Source: Streptomyces sp. NBC_01264 (lineage in GTDB: Bacteria; Actinomycetota; Actinomycetes; Streptomycetales; Streptomycetaceae). Taken from it: a stretch of DNA of 64,000 bases. Below the pieces are notes generated by a model. It saw only the letters and a list, made by a program, of their open reading frames with translations. It was not told where the DNA came from and did no database searches. The DNA lies in contig NZ_JAPEOX010000006.1 in NCBI RefSeq assembly GCF_026340675.1, positions 62,001 through 126,000 of the forward strand. Direction: 5' to 3'. A program made the position numbers and the translations under genes. Each line of letters starts with the position of its first letter. Position 1 is the stretch's first letter. Of this stretch, positions 1 through 8,675 are shown in pieces.

Positions 1-568
1 GGCAGCACGTCAATCCGCTCATGCGTTTCCGCGTCGATCACCATGGTCGCGTATCGGTGCCGCCGGCGCAGGGCGAAGTCGTCGACACCGATCACGCGGG
101 GCACCCGTTCGGTGGGCAGCGCAACACGTAGCAGGGTTCGCAAGGCCGTGTGACGCGACAGGCCCATCGCGAGTATCGCCAGCAGACGCGATCCCGCCCG
201 GCCCGCCAACTCCTTGACCACGGCCTTGACCTGCCTGTTCAGGCGGGCTGTGCGCCGCTGATATCGCTCCAACACCCCCGGCAGCTGCTCGCGGAAGGTG
301 TGACGGCAGCCGCGGGTCGGACACACCAGACGCCGAACCCGGACACGGGGACCACAACCCGCCGGCCGTCGATCGGGAGGTCGGCTACCGTCCGCCAGTG
401 ATAGCCGTGGACCCGCCCCGACAACTCTCCGCACATCGGGCAGACCGCGGTCGTTCCCGGAGTCCGTACCCTCACTACAACGCGTTCACCCTCGTCGACC
501 ACATTCTCGATGACCAGCGGGGATATCCCCGAAAACACCGTCGCCACCAGCTCGTTGAGACTCTCCAC
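1..568 (-). pseudogene. ISL3-family transposase, 5' part, frameshifted
   Basis: Reading leftwards from 568, the first ~75 codons give the ISL3 N-terminus with a zinc-finger pair (CPMCGE) and the ...RTVADLPIDGRRV motif. Near position 341-345 the frame breaks. A second frame then continues to the window edge with CPTRGC, a basic helical stretch and the start of the DDE domain (VIGVDDFALRRRHRYATM). One extra base explains the break. The 3' half lies outside the window. It would have been a cut-and-paste transposase, and the frameshift should make it inactive unless it is bypassed. Confidence 0.85.
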
Positions 569-824
569 ACCGACATCAACGACCTACGCCACTGTGAGAC
601 AGGGTCGTTGACCGTACAGACCCCCCACACTGATCGGCTACACCACGAAGAAGGACACCATCAGCAGCTCGGCAACGTGCCGAATGGGGGAGTCTCCGTG
701 CTCGACCTTCGGGGGAGGTGGTCCCGCCCGTGAAGCGGGACGATCTCCCCTCGTGCCGAAGCCTCCTGAATGGACATCAGGAATCAGGTGACGGCAAAAG
801 GCTTCTCGGAAAGTTGAGGCATTC

Positions 825-1949
825 ATGAAAACGGCAGCATTACTTGCCGGTGCATCCACTGTGGGTGCACTGCTGTTGTGGGCTCCCGTGGCGGACGCGG
901 AGACGGCTCCGCCGCAGGCTAACACCTCCACTGCCAGGGCTGCTTTCGGCACCGGCGGTCTGGGGGTGGTGCAGGGGAAGAAGTACGTTCTGGAACACCT
1001 CGTCGAGACCACTGTTCCCGCCAAGGCCGGCAGCATCAGGGTTCTTGCATTGGACGGCCCCCCGAACGTCTCCAGCCGGCCTGGGGAGGTCTTCTTCCTT
1101 TACGATCCGTCCGAACGGAGCGTCACCGGGTCGTTCTGGCTCAGCGGTGACACGGCCGCGACGGAGGTCGACGACTGGCGGCAGGTCAAGTTCTCCTACC
1201 CCTCACGGTCTCAGCAGCGCATCGAGGTGCGCTACGGCAGCTTCGCCACCCCTCAGACAGCCGACATCGTGGCATCGGTCACGCGCTCACACGACCAGAA
1301 GTCCGCCGAGCCCGTCCTGATAGACGACGCCTTCACCGAGTCGGAACAAGGCTGGAAACAGTTCATCGCCGACGTGCATGCCGACAGTCCCCTGGAGGAC
1401 TTCGAACTCCACTACGGCCTCGACCAGATCCCCGCGCCACTGGACGCCATGGGCCGCGCGCTTCACATGACCGGACACAACCGCAGCGACGACCTCGCCA
1501 TGTTCGCGACCAAGGAACTCGGGCCGCGGCACGGCATCAAGCCGAACACGAACTACCGCATCGACTACGACTTCGACATCGCCACCAATGCCTATAGCGG
1601 TGTAGGTATCGGTGGTGACCCCGGCGGCTCGGTGTACGTCAAGGCGGGCGCCGTCTCCATCAAGCCCGCAACCGTGCGTGAGGCGGGCCTGCTACGCGCG
1701 AACTTCGACCACGGCAACCAGTCGGAGGACGGCAAGGACGCAGTCGTGCTCGGCAACCTGATCAAGCCGTCGGGCCTTGAGGACGACACCTACGAACTCA
1801 AGCACTTCAACAATACCGACAAGCCGCTCAGTGCCACCTCCGACGCCCAGGGACGACTCTGGCTGGTCGTGGGCACCGACTCCGGCTACGAAGGCATCAC
1901 TCACGTCTACTTCCCCCGCATCGGCGCCACCCTCACGCCGGTCCCGTAA
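825..1949 (+). CDS. Secreted protein of unknown function
   Basis: 374 aa. A purine-rich SD-like run (GGAAAGTTGAGG) lies 5 nt before the ATG. Residues 1-25 form a classical signal peptide (Lys, Ala/Leu-rich core, ADA-E cleavage), so the product is exported. The mature part looks like two beta-rich domains. The second (about 165-374) has an alternating pattern with MTGHNRSDDLAMF and YDFDIATN segments, like galactose-binding-type folds seen in conserved secreted proteins of Gram-positive and Bacteroidetes species. I do not recognise a catalytic motif. Codon 6 is TTA, so translation may depend on the bldA tRNA. It stands alone between IS elements. Confidence 0.7.
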   Translation: MKTAALLAGASTVGALLLWAPVADAETAPPQANTSTARAAFGTGGLGVVQGKKYVLEHLVETTVPAKAGSIRVLALDGPPNVSSRPGEVFFLYDPSERSVTGSFWLSGDTAATEVDDWRQVKFSYPSRSQQRIEVRYGSFATPQTADIVASVTRSHDQKSAEPVLIDDAFTESEQGWKQFIADVHADSPLEDFELHYGLDQIPAPLDAMGRALHMTGHNRSDDLAMFATKELGPRHGIKPNTNYRIDYDFDIATNAYSGVGIGGDPGGSVYVKAGAVSIKPATVREAGLLRANFDHGNQSEDGKDAVVLGNLIKPSGLEDDTYELKHFNNTDKPLSATSDAQGRLWLVVGTDSGYEGITHVYFPRIGATLTPVP

Positions 1950-3976
1950 GAGGGCGTTTAGTCCAGATCTGCACGGCTTTACGCAGGTCTGGTCTTCGCT
2001 TGCTCTGGGGTTGTTGAGGCTGGTGTGAGTGATGATGTGTGAGTGGTGATTCAGTCGCCGTGTTGGCCTGGCTGCTCCTGTTTCATCCCAAGACGCCGTG
2101 TTGTGCGCCGTGTGGTTCGGGCGCCGGTATCTGCGCCCGGACCCACCAGGCCGTAGACGGGTAGCTCGGAATCATGCCTGAACGCCGTCGATACCCAAGC
2201 GATCTGTCGGATGCCCGGTGGGAGTTGGTCGAGCCGGTCCTGACCGCGTGACGATCCGAGCGCCGCGGCCGCGGCCTGGACATCGGCCGGCCTCCGGATC
2301 ACGACCTGCGCAGCCTGCTGGACGCGGTCCTCTATGTGAATCGGACCGGGATCCCCTGGCGCTACCTGCCGCACGACTACCCGCACTGGAACACGGTCTA
2401 CGCGTACTTCGCGCGCTGGCAGGAAGAGGGCGTCTTCGACCAGCTCAACACTCTCCCGTGCCGGCAAGTCCGCAGGCAGGAAGGCCGCGAGGAGGAGCCG
2501 ACCGCGTGTGTCATCGACTCGCAGAGCATCAAAACCTCCGCCAACGTCCCGGCCGGCGAGCAGGGCGTCGATGCCGGGAAGAAGATCGTGGGCCGCAAGC
2601 GGAGCATCGTCATCGACACCGTCGGCCTCCTCCTGACGGTGCTGGTCACCGCCGAGCATCCCACGGTCCGCAAGACCTGGGTCGACGGCGGCTACCGCCA
2701 GCACCTCGTCGAGCACGCCGCCACCCTCGGCATCGACATGCACATCGTCCGCCGAGACCTCGCCACCAGGGGATTTACCGTCCTACCGCGCCGTTGGGCC
2801 GTCGAGAGAACCCTGGGCTGGCTCATGAACCACCGCCGCCTGGCCCGCGATTACGAAGCCCACTCGCACCGCTCCGAAGCCATGATCCACCTCGCGATGG
2901 TCAACCTCATGACCCGCAGACTCACCGCCGAATCCACCCGGGACTGTAAAAGAAACGGTGTAACTCCGATCATGGAGGATTGCACCTGTGACCAGCGAGA
3001 ACATAGCGACACCGTCCGAGGCGGAGGCCGTGTCGGCGGGCGTGGATGACCGGTTCCTGAACGAGCTCGTGGCCCGGGCTCAGGCCGAGGGTCTGCAGCT
3101 GACGGGCGAGGGCGGGCTGCTGCAGCAGCTGACGAAGCGGCTGCTGGAGTCCGCTCTCGAGGGCGAGATGACGGACCATCTCGGTTATGACCGGCACGAT
3201 CCGGCCGGTAAGAACGGCGGCAACTCAAGGAACGGGAAGCGCTCCAAGACCGTTCTCACGGATGTCGGTCCGGTGGAGATCGAGGTGCCGCGGGACCGCG
3301 AGGGAGCGTTCGAGCCGCAGATCGTCAAGAAGCGTCAGCGCCGGCTGACCGGCGTCGACGAGATGGTCCTGTCACTCTCCGCGAAGGGCCTGACCCACGG
3401 TGAGATATCAGCCCATCTGGCCGAGGTCTACGGAGCCGAGGTCTCCAAGCAGACCATCTCCACGATCACCGAATCGGTGATGGACGGCATGGCCGAATGG
3501 CAGGCCAGTCCCCTCGACCGCGGCGTCTATCCGGTCGTGTTCATCGACTGCATCAACGTGAAGATCCGCGACGGCCAGGTCGCCAACCGCCCCATCTACA
3601 TGGCCCTCGCGGTCACGGCCGAAGGCCACCGCGACATCCTCGGCCTGTGGGCCGGCGGCGAAGGAGGAGAAGGGGCCAAGCACTGGCTGCGGGTCCTGAC
3701 CGAGCTGAAGAACCGCGGCGTCGAGGACGTCCTCATGCTGGTCTGCGACGGGCTGAAGGGTCTGCCCGACGCGGTCGGGGAGGTCTGGCCCCAGACCGTC
3801 GTCCAGACCTGCGTCGTCCACCTGCTGCGGGCCTCGTTCCGCTATGCAGGCCGCCAGGGCTGGGACAAGATCGCCAAAGCCTTGAAGCCGGTCTACACCG
3901 CTCCGACCGAGGACGCGGCCACCAGCAGGTTCCTCGAGTTCTGCGAGGAATGGGGACAGAAGTACCCGGCGATCCT

Positions 3977-5353
3977 CAGGGCGGTTGCAAGTTCCGGGGT
4001 CGTGCGAGCCGGTCGGTGTTGTGGCGGGTTGGGGTGGTTAGAGGAGCAGGCGCGGGCTTCGTGATCATTTGGGTGTCTACGCCCGTTGATCATGAGGTGG
4101 CCCGTGCCTGCTGCCATATCTTCTCCCGTCCCGGCTGTGCTTGTGAGGCTGGGTCCGCTGGACGCTGACCGGGTCGCTGATCTGCGCCCCTACTTCGATG
4201 CAGTGCCCGATCCGCGCTCACTGCGGGGCCGCTGGTACTCACTGACCGCGGTCCTGCTGGTGTGTGCCTGCGCGGTCGTCTCGGGAGCCAGGAGCATCGA
4301 CGAGCTCGCCGAGTGGGGCCAGCGCGCCTCGGACACACTCCTGACAGTGATCGGTATCCGCCGTCACCTGCTCGGATGGCGGCGCGCCCCGTCGCCGGCC
4401 ACGATCGGTCGCGTGCTGGGGGCTGTCGACGGCGATGTGCTGGACCGGGCGGTGGGCGCCTACCTGGCCGACCGGCACCGTGCTGCCACCGAGCCCACCC
4501 GGACACCACCCTCGGCGTCGGAGCGGCTGCGTGTGATCGCTGTCGACGGCAAAGCACTCAAGGGATCAGCCCGTCTCACCGCGAAGCGCCGACACCTGCT
4601 CTCCGCGGTCACACACGGCACCGTCGTCACCATCGCCCAGGTGGAGGTCGGCGCGAAGACGAACGAGACCACACACTTCCAACCGCTTCTGACACCGCTG
4701 GACCTGGCCGGCACCGTCGTCACCTTCGACGCCCTCCACTCGGTCCGAGCGAACATCACCTGGCTGGTCGAGACCAAGAAGGCCCACTACATCGCCGTGA
4801 TCAAGACCAACCAGCCGACGGCTCACCGCCAGCTCGCATCCCTGCCGTGGCGGGACATCTCCATCCAGCACACCGCCTCCGCCACCGGGCACGGCAGGCG
4901 CGAGTCCCGCTCGGTCAAGACCTGCGCCGTCCCCGACCAACTCGGCGGGATCGCTTTTCCCCACGCCCGCCTGGCCATCCGCATCCACCGGCGCCGCAAG
5001 CAGACCGGCCAGCGCGAGACCCGGGAGAGCGTCTACGCCGTCACCAGCCTCGACGCCCACCAAGCCACCCCAGCCGACCTGGCCGCCGCAATCCGCGGGC
5101 ACTGGGGCATCGAGAACTCCTCGCACCACACCAGGGACGTCACTTTCGCCGAGGACCGCCTCCACCGTCCACACCCGAACCGCACCCCGCGCGATGGCAA
5201 CTCTCCGCAACCTCGCCATCGGCGCCCTGAAAACCCTCGGCGCCGCCAACATCGCCAAGACCACCCGAGCCATCCGCCACGAACCGCAACGAGCACTCGG
5301 CATCCTGGGCATCACCCACGATCCGGACACCCACGGAACTTGATCAAGCCCTG
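3977..5353 (+). mobile_element. ISAs1-family element, copy 1 (innermost of nest 1)
   Basis: 1377 bp with ends CAGGGCGGTTGCAAGTTCC and, on the other strand, CAGGGCTTGATCAAGTTCC. It is flanked by a 9-bp direct repeat GGCGATCCT (3968-3976 and 5354-5362). It is one base longer than copies 2 and 3, which explains its frameshifted transposase. Confidence 0.93.
4092..5343 (+). pseudogene. ISAs1-family transposase, copy 1, frameshifted
   Basis: Same protein as copies 2 and 3 up to about residue 355 (VIAVDGKALKGS, VTFDALHS and the GHWGIENSSHHTRDVTFAED region). One extra C near 5156 then throws it out of frame. The shifted frame stays open across the element's end into the IS256 3' segment, creating an accidental 524-aa reading frame ending at 5660. 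The true C-terminus (...LGITHDPDTHGT) lies in another frame. Probably inactive, though copies 2 and 3 could supply transposase in trans. Confidence 0.9.
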
Positions 5354-5764
5354 GGCGATCCTCAGGTTGTGGGAGAACGCCTGGCCGGAGTTCGTTCCGT
5401 TCCTGCAGTTCGACGCCGAGATCCGCCGGATCGTCTGCACGACCAACGCGATCGAGTCCGTCAACGCCAGGATCCGCCGGGCGGTGCGTGCCCGCGGCCA
5501 CTTCCCCTCGGAGAACTCCGCCATGAAGTGCGTCTACCTCGCGGTGATGTCCCTCGCCCCGACCGGCGCCGGCCGCAAACGCTGGACGACCCGCTGGAAG
5601 CGGGCCCTCCAGGCCTTCGACATCGCCTTCGACGGACGCCTCACCAACAACCGAATCTGACCTACAAGCCAACCACGGTTACACCGTTTACTGGACAGAC
5701 CCATCCACCCCCGCATGGCGTGGTCTATGAACTGCACCTAACCCGGCAATCTGGGATGAAACAA

Positions 5765-6075
5765 CGGGATGAAACGCCCTCTGAGCGAACAGCGGCAGAG
5801 ACCCGGCGCAGTATCTGGGGGGTTCGGCGTCCCCGTTCTAGGCAGCCGGGGTCAGGCGGGGGGATGGCGTCCCGCCAAGTGGTGTAGGGGATCAAGGGGC
5901 GAAGTCGCATCTCACCCCAGTGATCGGCTTCTCGGGGCGCGAGATCGAATGATGATGTGTCAGTCCGAGTCGATCGGTGCTCCCCAAGGCGGCCGGCCGG
6001 TGGTCCTGTGCTCGAGGTCAGGCGCACGGGCTCAGTGGCGGTGACCATGGGAAAGCCCACCGATCTGACCAAGTG
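5765..6075. other. Gap without a recognisable gene
   Basis: Between the IS5-type right end and the DUF6233 relic. Small open frames exist on both strands but none has a start signal or a family resemblance. Confidence 0.5.
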
Positions 6076-6632
6076 TCAGCTTCCTCGCGTCGCCGAACGG
6101 TGAATGCCGTGCGCGACCTGCGGGTTTCCGCGTTGATCCCCTACATCAATTGGCGGGGCATGACCGGCGGGGGTGGGGAGTGACGTGGCGGCTTTGCAGG
6201 TGTGGCAGGGCACGGTGCGGGGCTGGCGCAGTGCGTCGAGGGCCTGGTCGAGGGTGAGTGCGGCGCCTGGGTGGCACCCGATGATGTGGATGAGGTGGGC
6301 CCCGGGGTGGCCGGGGCGGTGAGGGAGGTCCTGCAGCGTCCAGGCCTGCCCGTCGGCAGCAGGCATGGTACGGGTGGGATGCGGCTGTAGTCGGCGCCGT
6401 CGAGGGGGCGGACGTGGCGGGCGTCCAGCCAGACGCCGTGTTCCGCGGGTTCCGCGCGCCCGCTGCTGTTGCTGGGGGCCCAGAGGGTGATGCCTACCCG
6501 GTACTGCCATCCGTCCGCGGCGCGCCGCCGCTCGTACAGCTGGGCCCGCAGCTCCTGGCCGTCGGGTAGCACGACGGCCACCCTGGCCACATCCCCCGAC
6601 ATCCCCAGCCCCCTCCACACGCTGACCGGCAT
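6076..6632 (-). pseudogene. DUF6233-type protein, frameshifted
   Basis: Reading left from 6632, one frame gives ARVAVVLPDGQELRAQLYER...ADGWQYRVGITLW...VWLDARHVRPLDGADYSRIP. A second frame gives MPAADGQAWTLQDLPHRPGHPGA...IIGCHPGAALTLDQALDAL. Together these are the conserved body of a small family common in Streptomyces (DUF6233) of unknown function. The frames meet near 6365-6375, so a small indel has broken the gene. The C-terminal tail after the CHTCKA segment does not look conserved. Confidence 0.75.
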
Positions 6633-6746
6633 CCTAATCCGGTCACCGGAGTCGTCTCCAGCCCGCCGTGGGCGCTCGCGAGAAGGTCGCCAAGCAGACC
6701 GGGCTGGTCATCGAGACCTGCGCCCGCTCCGGCTTTACTGCGGCCC

Positions 6747-6990
6747 ATGGTCGAATCCATGAACGCCCGGCTCCGCAAGGCCACCCGAAACCGTGGCCAC
6801 TTCCCCTCGGAACAGGCCGCGTTGAAGGCCATCTATCTTGCGGTCCGCGAGCAGATCAACCCGAAAGCGCGCGACGCGAACCACGTCGCCGCACACTGGA
6901 AAGAGGCACTGAACCAGTTCTCACTCTTCTTCGAGGACCGGCTCAGCATCCAATGACACCAGACGACTTACACAAGATCGCTGACACGCC
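6747..6990 (+). mobile_element. 3' end of an IS256-family element
   Basis: A 69-codon open frame (to the stop at 6954-6956) is the C-terminus of a mutator-type transposase, starting at the conserved MVESMNARLRKATRNRGHFP segment that carries the catalytic Glu. The right-end sequence follows (ACTTACACAAGATCGCTGAC...). It is nearly identical to 62460-62700, so the same element was present at least twice. The 5' three quarters are missing, and the DNA from about 6650 to 6746 is of unclear origin. Confidence 0.85.
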
Positions 6991-7481
6991 CCCGTGGCGA
7001 GCGATGGGTCAGGGGAGTTGCAGGGCGGGGGTGGCCAGCATGTGCAGGGCCCGGTGTTCGGCACCGGCCTGCGCGGCTCCCGCGCCGCCCTGACGTGCCA
7101 TCAACTCTGCGTCGTAACTACGTCGCTTCCCCACCCTCAACTCCTCATCGGGTCACGACTCCACGCTACGAGGGGGAGGCCAGCCGCTTCGTCAGCTGCT
7201 GGAGCAGCGGGCACGCACTAGGCGGGTGCCCCGATGTCGGTGACGGCCGGGTTCGGCACGTGGCATCGAGGCTGATCTTTCCCGGCTGGATCTTCGCAGC
7301 CGGGCAGCCATCGTCGCACCGCCCCGGTCGACGCGCGCCACCTGAAGGGGACCGCTGCCCGACGGCTCGCCAGCCCGTCCGGCGCGCGTGACTTGCTGTC
7401 GGTGGCGTCGAACAATCACGTCACCGACAGCGTTGCGGCGTCCCGGAACGGGGCGTCTGGGCAGCAGCGGTGCGCTGTGGG
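6991..7481. other. Gap, no confident gene
   Basis: Short open frames only. On the minus strand a segment near 7010-7090 reads like the tail of a gene (...ALHMLATPALQLP stop), but it has no upstream part. Confidence 0.4.
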
Positions 7482-8132
7482 TCAGCTCACATTCGTGCTG
7501 CTGAGCACTGGGTTCGGTGACGGGTAGCAGGCGGTGGGCACGTTGACGGGGAAGCCAAAGATCGGGACGCTGGCGTTGAAGGTCAGGCCCGGGTTCGAGT
7601 AGCTGCTCCCGGCGAGTTGGGTACTGACGGTGGTGCCCTTTTCCCCCGCCGTCAAGTCCAGGTGGACGACGGGCAGGGTGAAGGTCTGGCCGCCGCCGAT
7701 CGGCCCGGGCACTGTCAGGAGCAGGGTGCTGCCGCTGGTCGTGAGACTTGGGACGCCCGATCCCAGTCCGGAACCGCCTGACAAGGACTTCCCGGTCAGC
7801 ACTGCATTGGCCGGGATCGGCATGCTCAGCTTCAGGTTGCTGATGGACCGTACGGTGTAACCGTTGACCCCTCCCGGCACGGTGATCGGGGCGGTGGCCA
7901 GCGACACCGGGAAAGTGCTGCCCGCCGCGGCTGCGTCAGGAGCGGTTGCGGTCACGCCGGCAGGGATGGCAAAGGCCTGCGGTCCGACGATCGGCGGCTT
8001 TGCCTGGCAGGCGAAGTCCACGGGCGTCTCGGCAGTGGACGCCGACGTGGCCGACGTGGCCGCGACACTGACTGCCGTAAGGGCGAGGGCGAGGACGATC
8101 GGTAATCGTGGGCGCGTGGCGGTTGACCTCAT
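7482..8132 (-). CDS. Secreted beta-rich protein, function unknown
   Basis: 216 aa. I choose ATG at 8132 because GGAAGGTG sits 3-5 nt upstream; a longer frame to 8177 has no such signal. Residues 1-33 are an Arg-rich then Ala/Val-rich signal peptide with an Ala-x-Ala type region, so the product is exported. The mature chain is rich in Ser, Thr, Gly, Pro and Val with repeating beta-type segments (ITVPGGVNGYTVRSISNLKL, TLLLTVPGPIGG) and only two Cys (FACQAK near the N-terminus, TACYPS near the end) that could form one disulphide. It resembles secreted immunoglobulin-fold proteins of actinomycetes. No catalytic motif is seen. It diverges from the synthase operon. Confidence 0.7.
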   Translation of the reverse strand: MRSTATRPRLPIVLALALTAVSVAATSATSASTAETPVDFACQAKPPIVGPQAFAIPAGVTATAPDAAAAGSTFPVSLATAPITVPGGVNGYTVRSISNLKLSMPIPANAVLTGKSLSGGSGLGSGVPSLTTSGSTLLLTVPGPIGGGQTFTLPVVHLDLTAGEKGTTVSTQLAGSSYSNPGLTFNASVPIFGFPVNVPTACYPSPNPVLSSTNVS

Positions 8133-8675
8133 GCTCACCTTCCAGGGGATGGGAGCGGGCGGTGCGGGGCCCGACAAGCGGAATGAATGCCTCTAGGCGT
8201 GTACATGCCAGCACGTTCCGCGGTGGAAGTCCAGGCATGCGGCGACCCTGTTACGCCGGTTCCGGGCCGGGGGCGACACCGTTGCCGCCGGCTTCGACCG
8301 CCGCGCGACGTAAACCGGACACGGCTCCCGGGGATCGGGTTCCACCGCGCCGGACAAATACTCTACTGACCAGTACTTTCGACGGCGACGCACACCGGAT
8401 ACCCGTTCAATTCACGCCTTTGATTCTTCGCCCGGCATCGCACGAGGGGCATCTGGTTCCGCAACGCACCATCCTTCGGTAGCGTTTCGGCTCCGATGGG
8501 CCGTTGCGAATGATCAGCGCCGCAGCGTTGACCCTTCAGTAATTTGCCACTAGCTTCGCCACGTCCACCGAACGCCTGAATTCCTGTTTCGATCCTGCGT
8601 AGCCCCATGTCTTCCTTCGGAAATTTCGAATGACGTAAATCCCCCTCGGATAATGCATCGAGCACTCGGAGAATT
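8133..8675. promoter_or_regulatory. Divergent intergenic region upstream of the synthase operon
   Basis: About 540 bp between the secreted protein and the large synthase gene, AT-richer toward 8400-8660 than its neighbours. This is the likely site of promoters for both directions. No operator or -10/-35 pair stands out. GGAGA at 8669-8673 is the ribosome binding site of the synthase gene. Confidence 0.45.

Larger units (their letters stand above)
2988..5660 (+). pseudogene. IS256-family (mutator-type) transposase, interrupted by ISAs1
   Basis: Starts at GTG 2988. The 5' part (2988-3976) holds the N-terminal domain, the ECGxxR-like basic region, first catalytic Asp (VFIDCINVKI) and second Asp (VCDGLKGLPDAV). 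The 3' part (from 5363) holds the conserved Glu region (CTTNAIESVNARIRRAVRARGHFP). Removing the inserted element and one 9-bp repeat gives exactly 429 codons (428 aa), the usual length for the family. So the gene was intact when ISAs1 landed and is now dead. Confidence 0.9.
2940..5702 (+). mobile_element. IS256-family element with 8-bp target duplication, itself carrying ISAs1
   Basis: Terminal inverted repeats are visible: left GGGACTGTAAAAGAAACGGT, right (other strand) GGGTCTGTCCAGTAAACGGT. ATCCACCC at 2932-2939 is duplicated at 5703-5710, the 8-bp duplication expected of IS256. The insertion lies in the end of the IS5-type transposase gene. The element's own gene is in turn split by an ISAs1-type copy (3977-5353). 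Confidence 0.9.
2174..5730 (+). pseudogene. IS5-family transposase, nonsense, internally deleted and interrupted
   Basis: Reading from ATG 2174 gives a typical IS5 N-terminus (YPSDLSDARWELVEPVLTA), then TGA at about 2249 where the family normally has Trp. The frame continues with NRTGIPWRYLPHDYP, the first Asp (VIDSQSIK), GRKRSIVIDTVGLL, the second Asp (WVDGGYR) and the Glu region (RRWAVERTLGWL). About 15 residues are missing between VLVTA and EHPTVRK. An IS256-type element (2940-5702) splits the last codons. Removing it and one 8-bp repeat restores 262 codons. It is inactive on three counts. Confidence 0.88.
2078..5764 (+). mobile_element. IS5-type element split by an IS256 element (outer shell of a three-level nest)
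   Basis: The ends match as imperfect inverted repeats: TGTTTCATCCCAAGACGCCG near 2079 and, on the other strand near 5763, TGTTTCATCCCAGATTGCCG. The transposase starts at 2174 and its last codons resume at 5711 after the inserted IS256 element, giving a proper ...STPAWRGL stop at 5728-5730. The end coordinates are good to a few bases. Confidence 0.8.

Noticed and set aside
4086..5660. A novel 524-aa transposase
   Set aside because: It is the frameshifted ISAs1 copy 1 read on into IS256; copies 2 and 3 show the true 416-aa protein.
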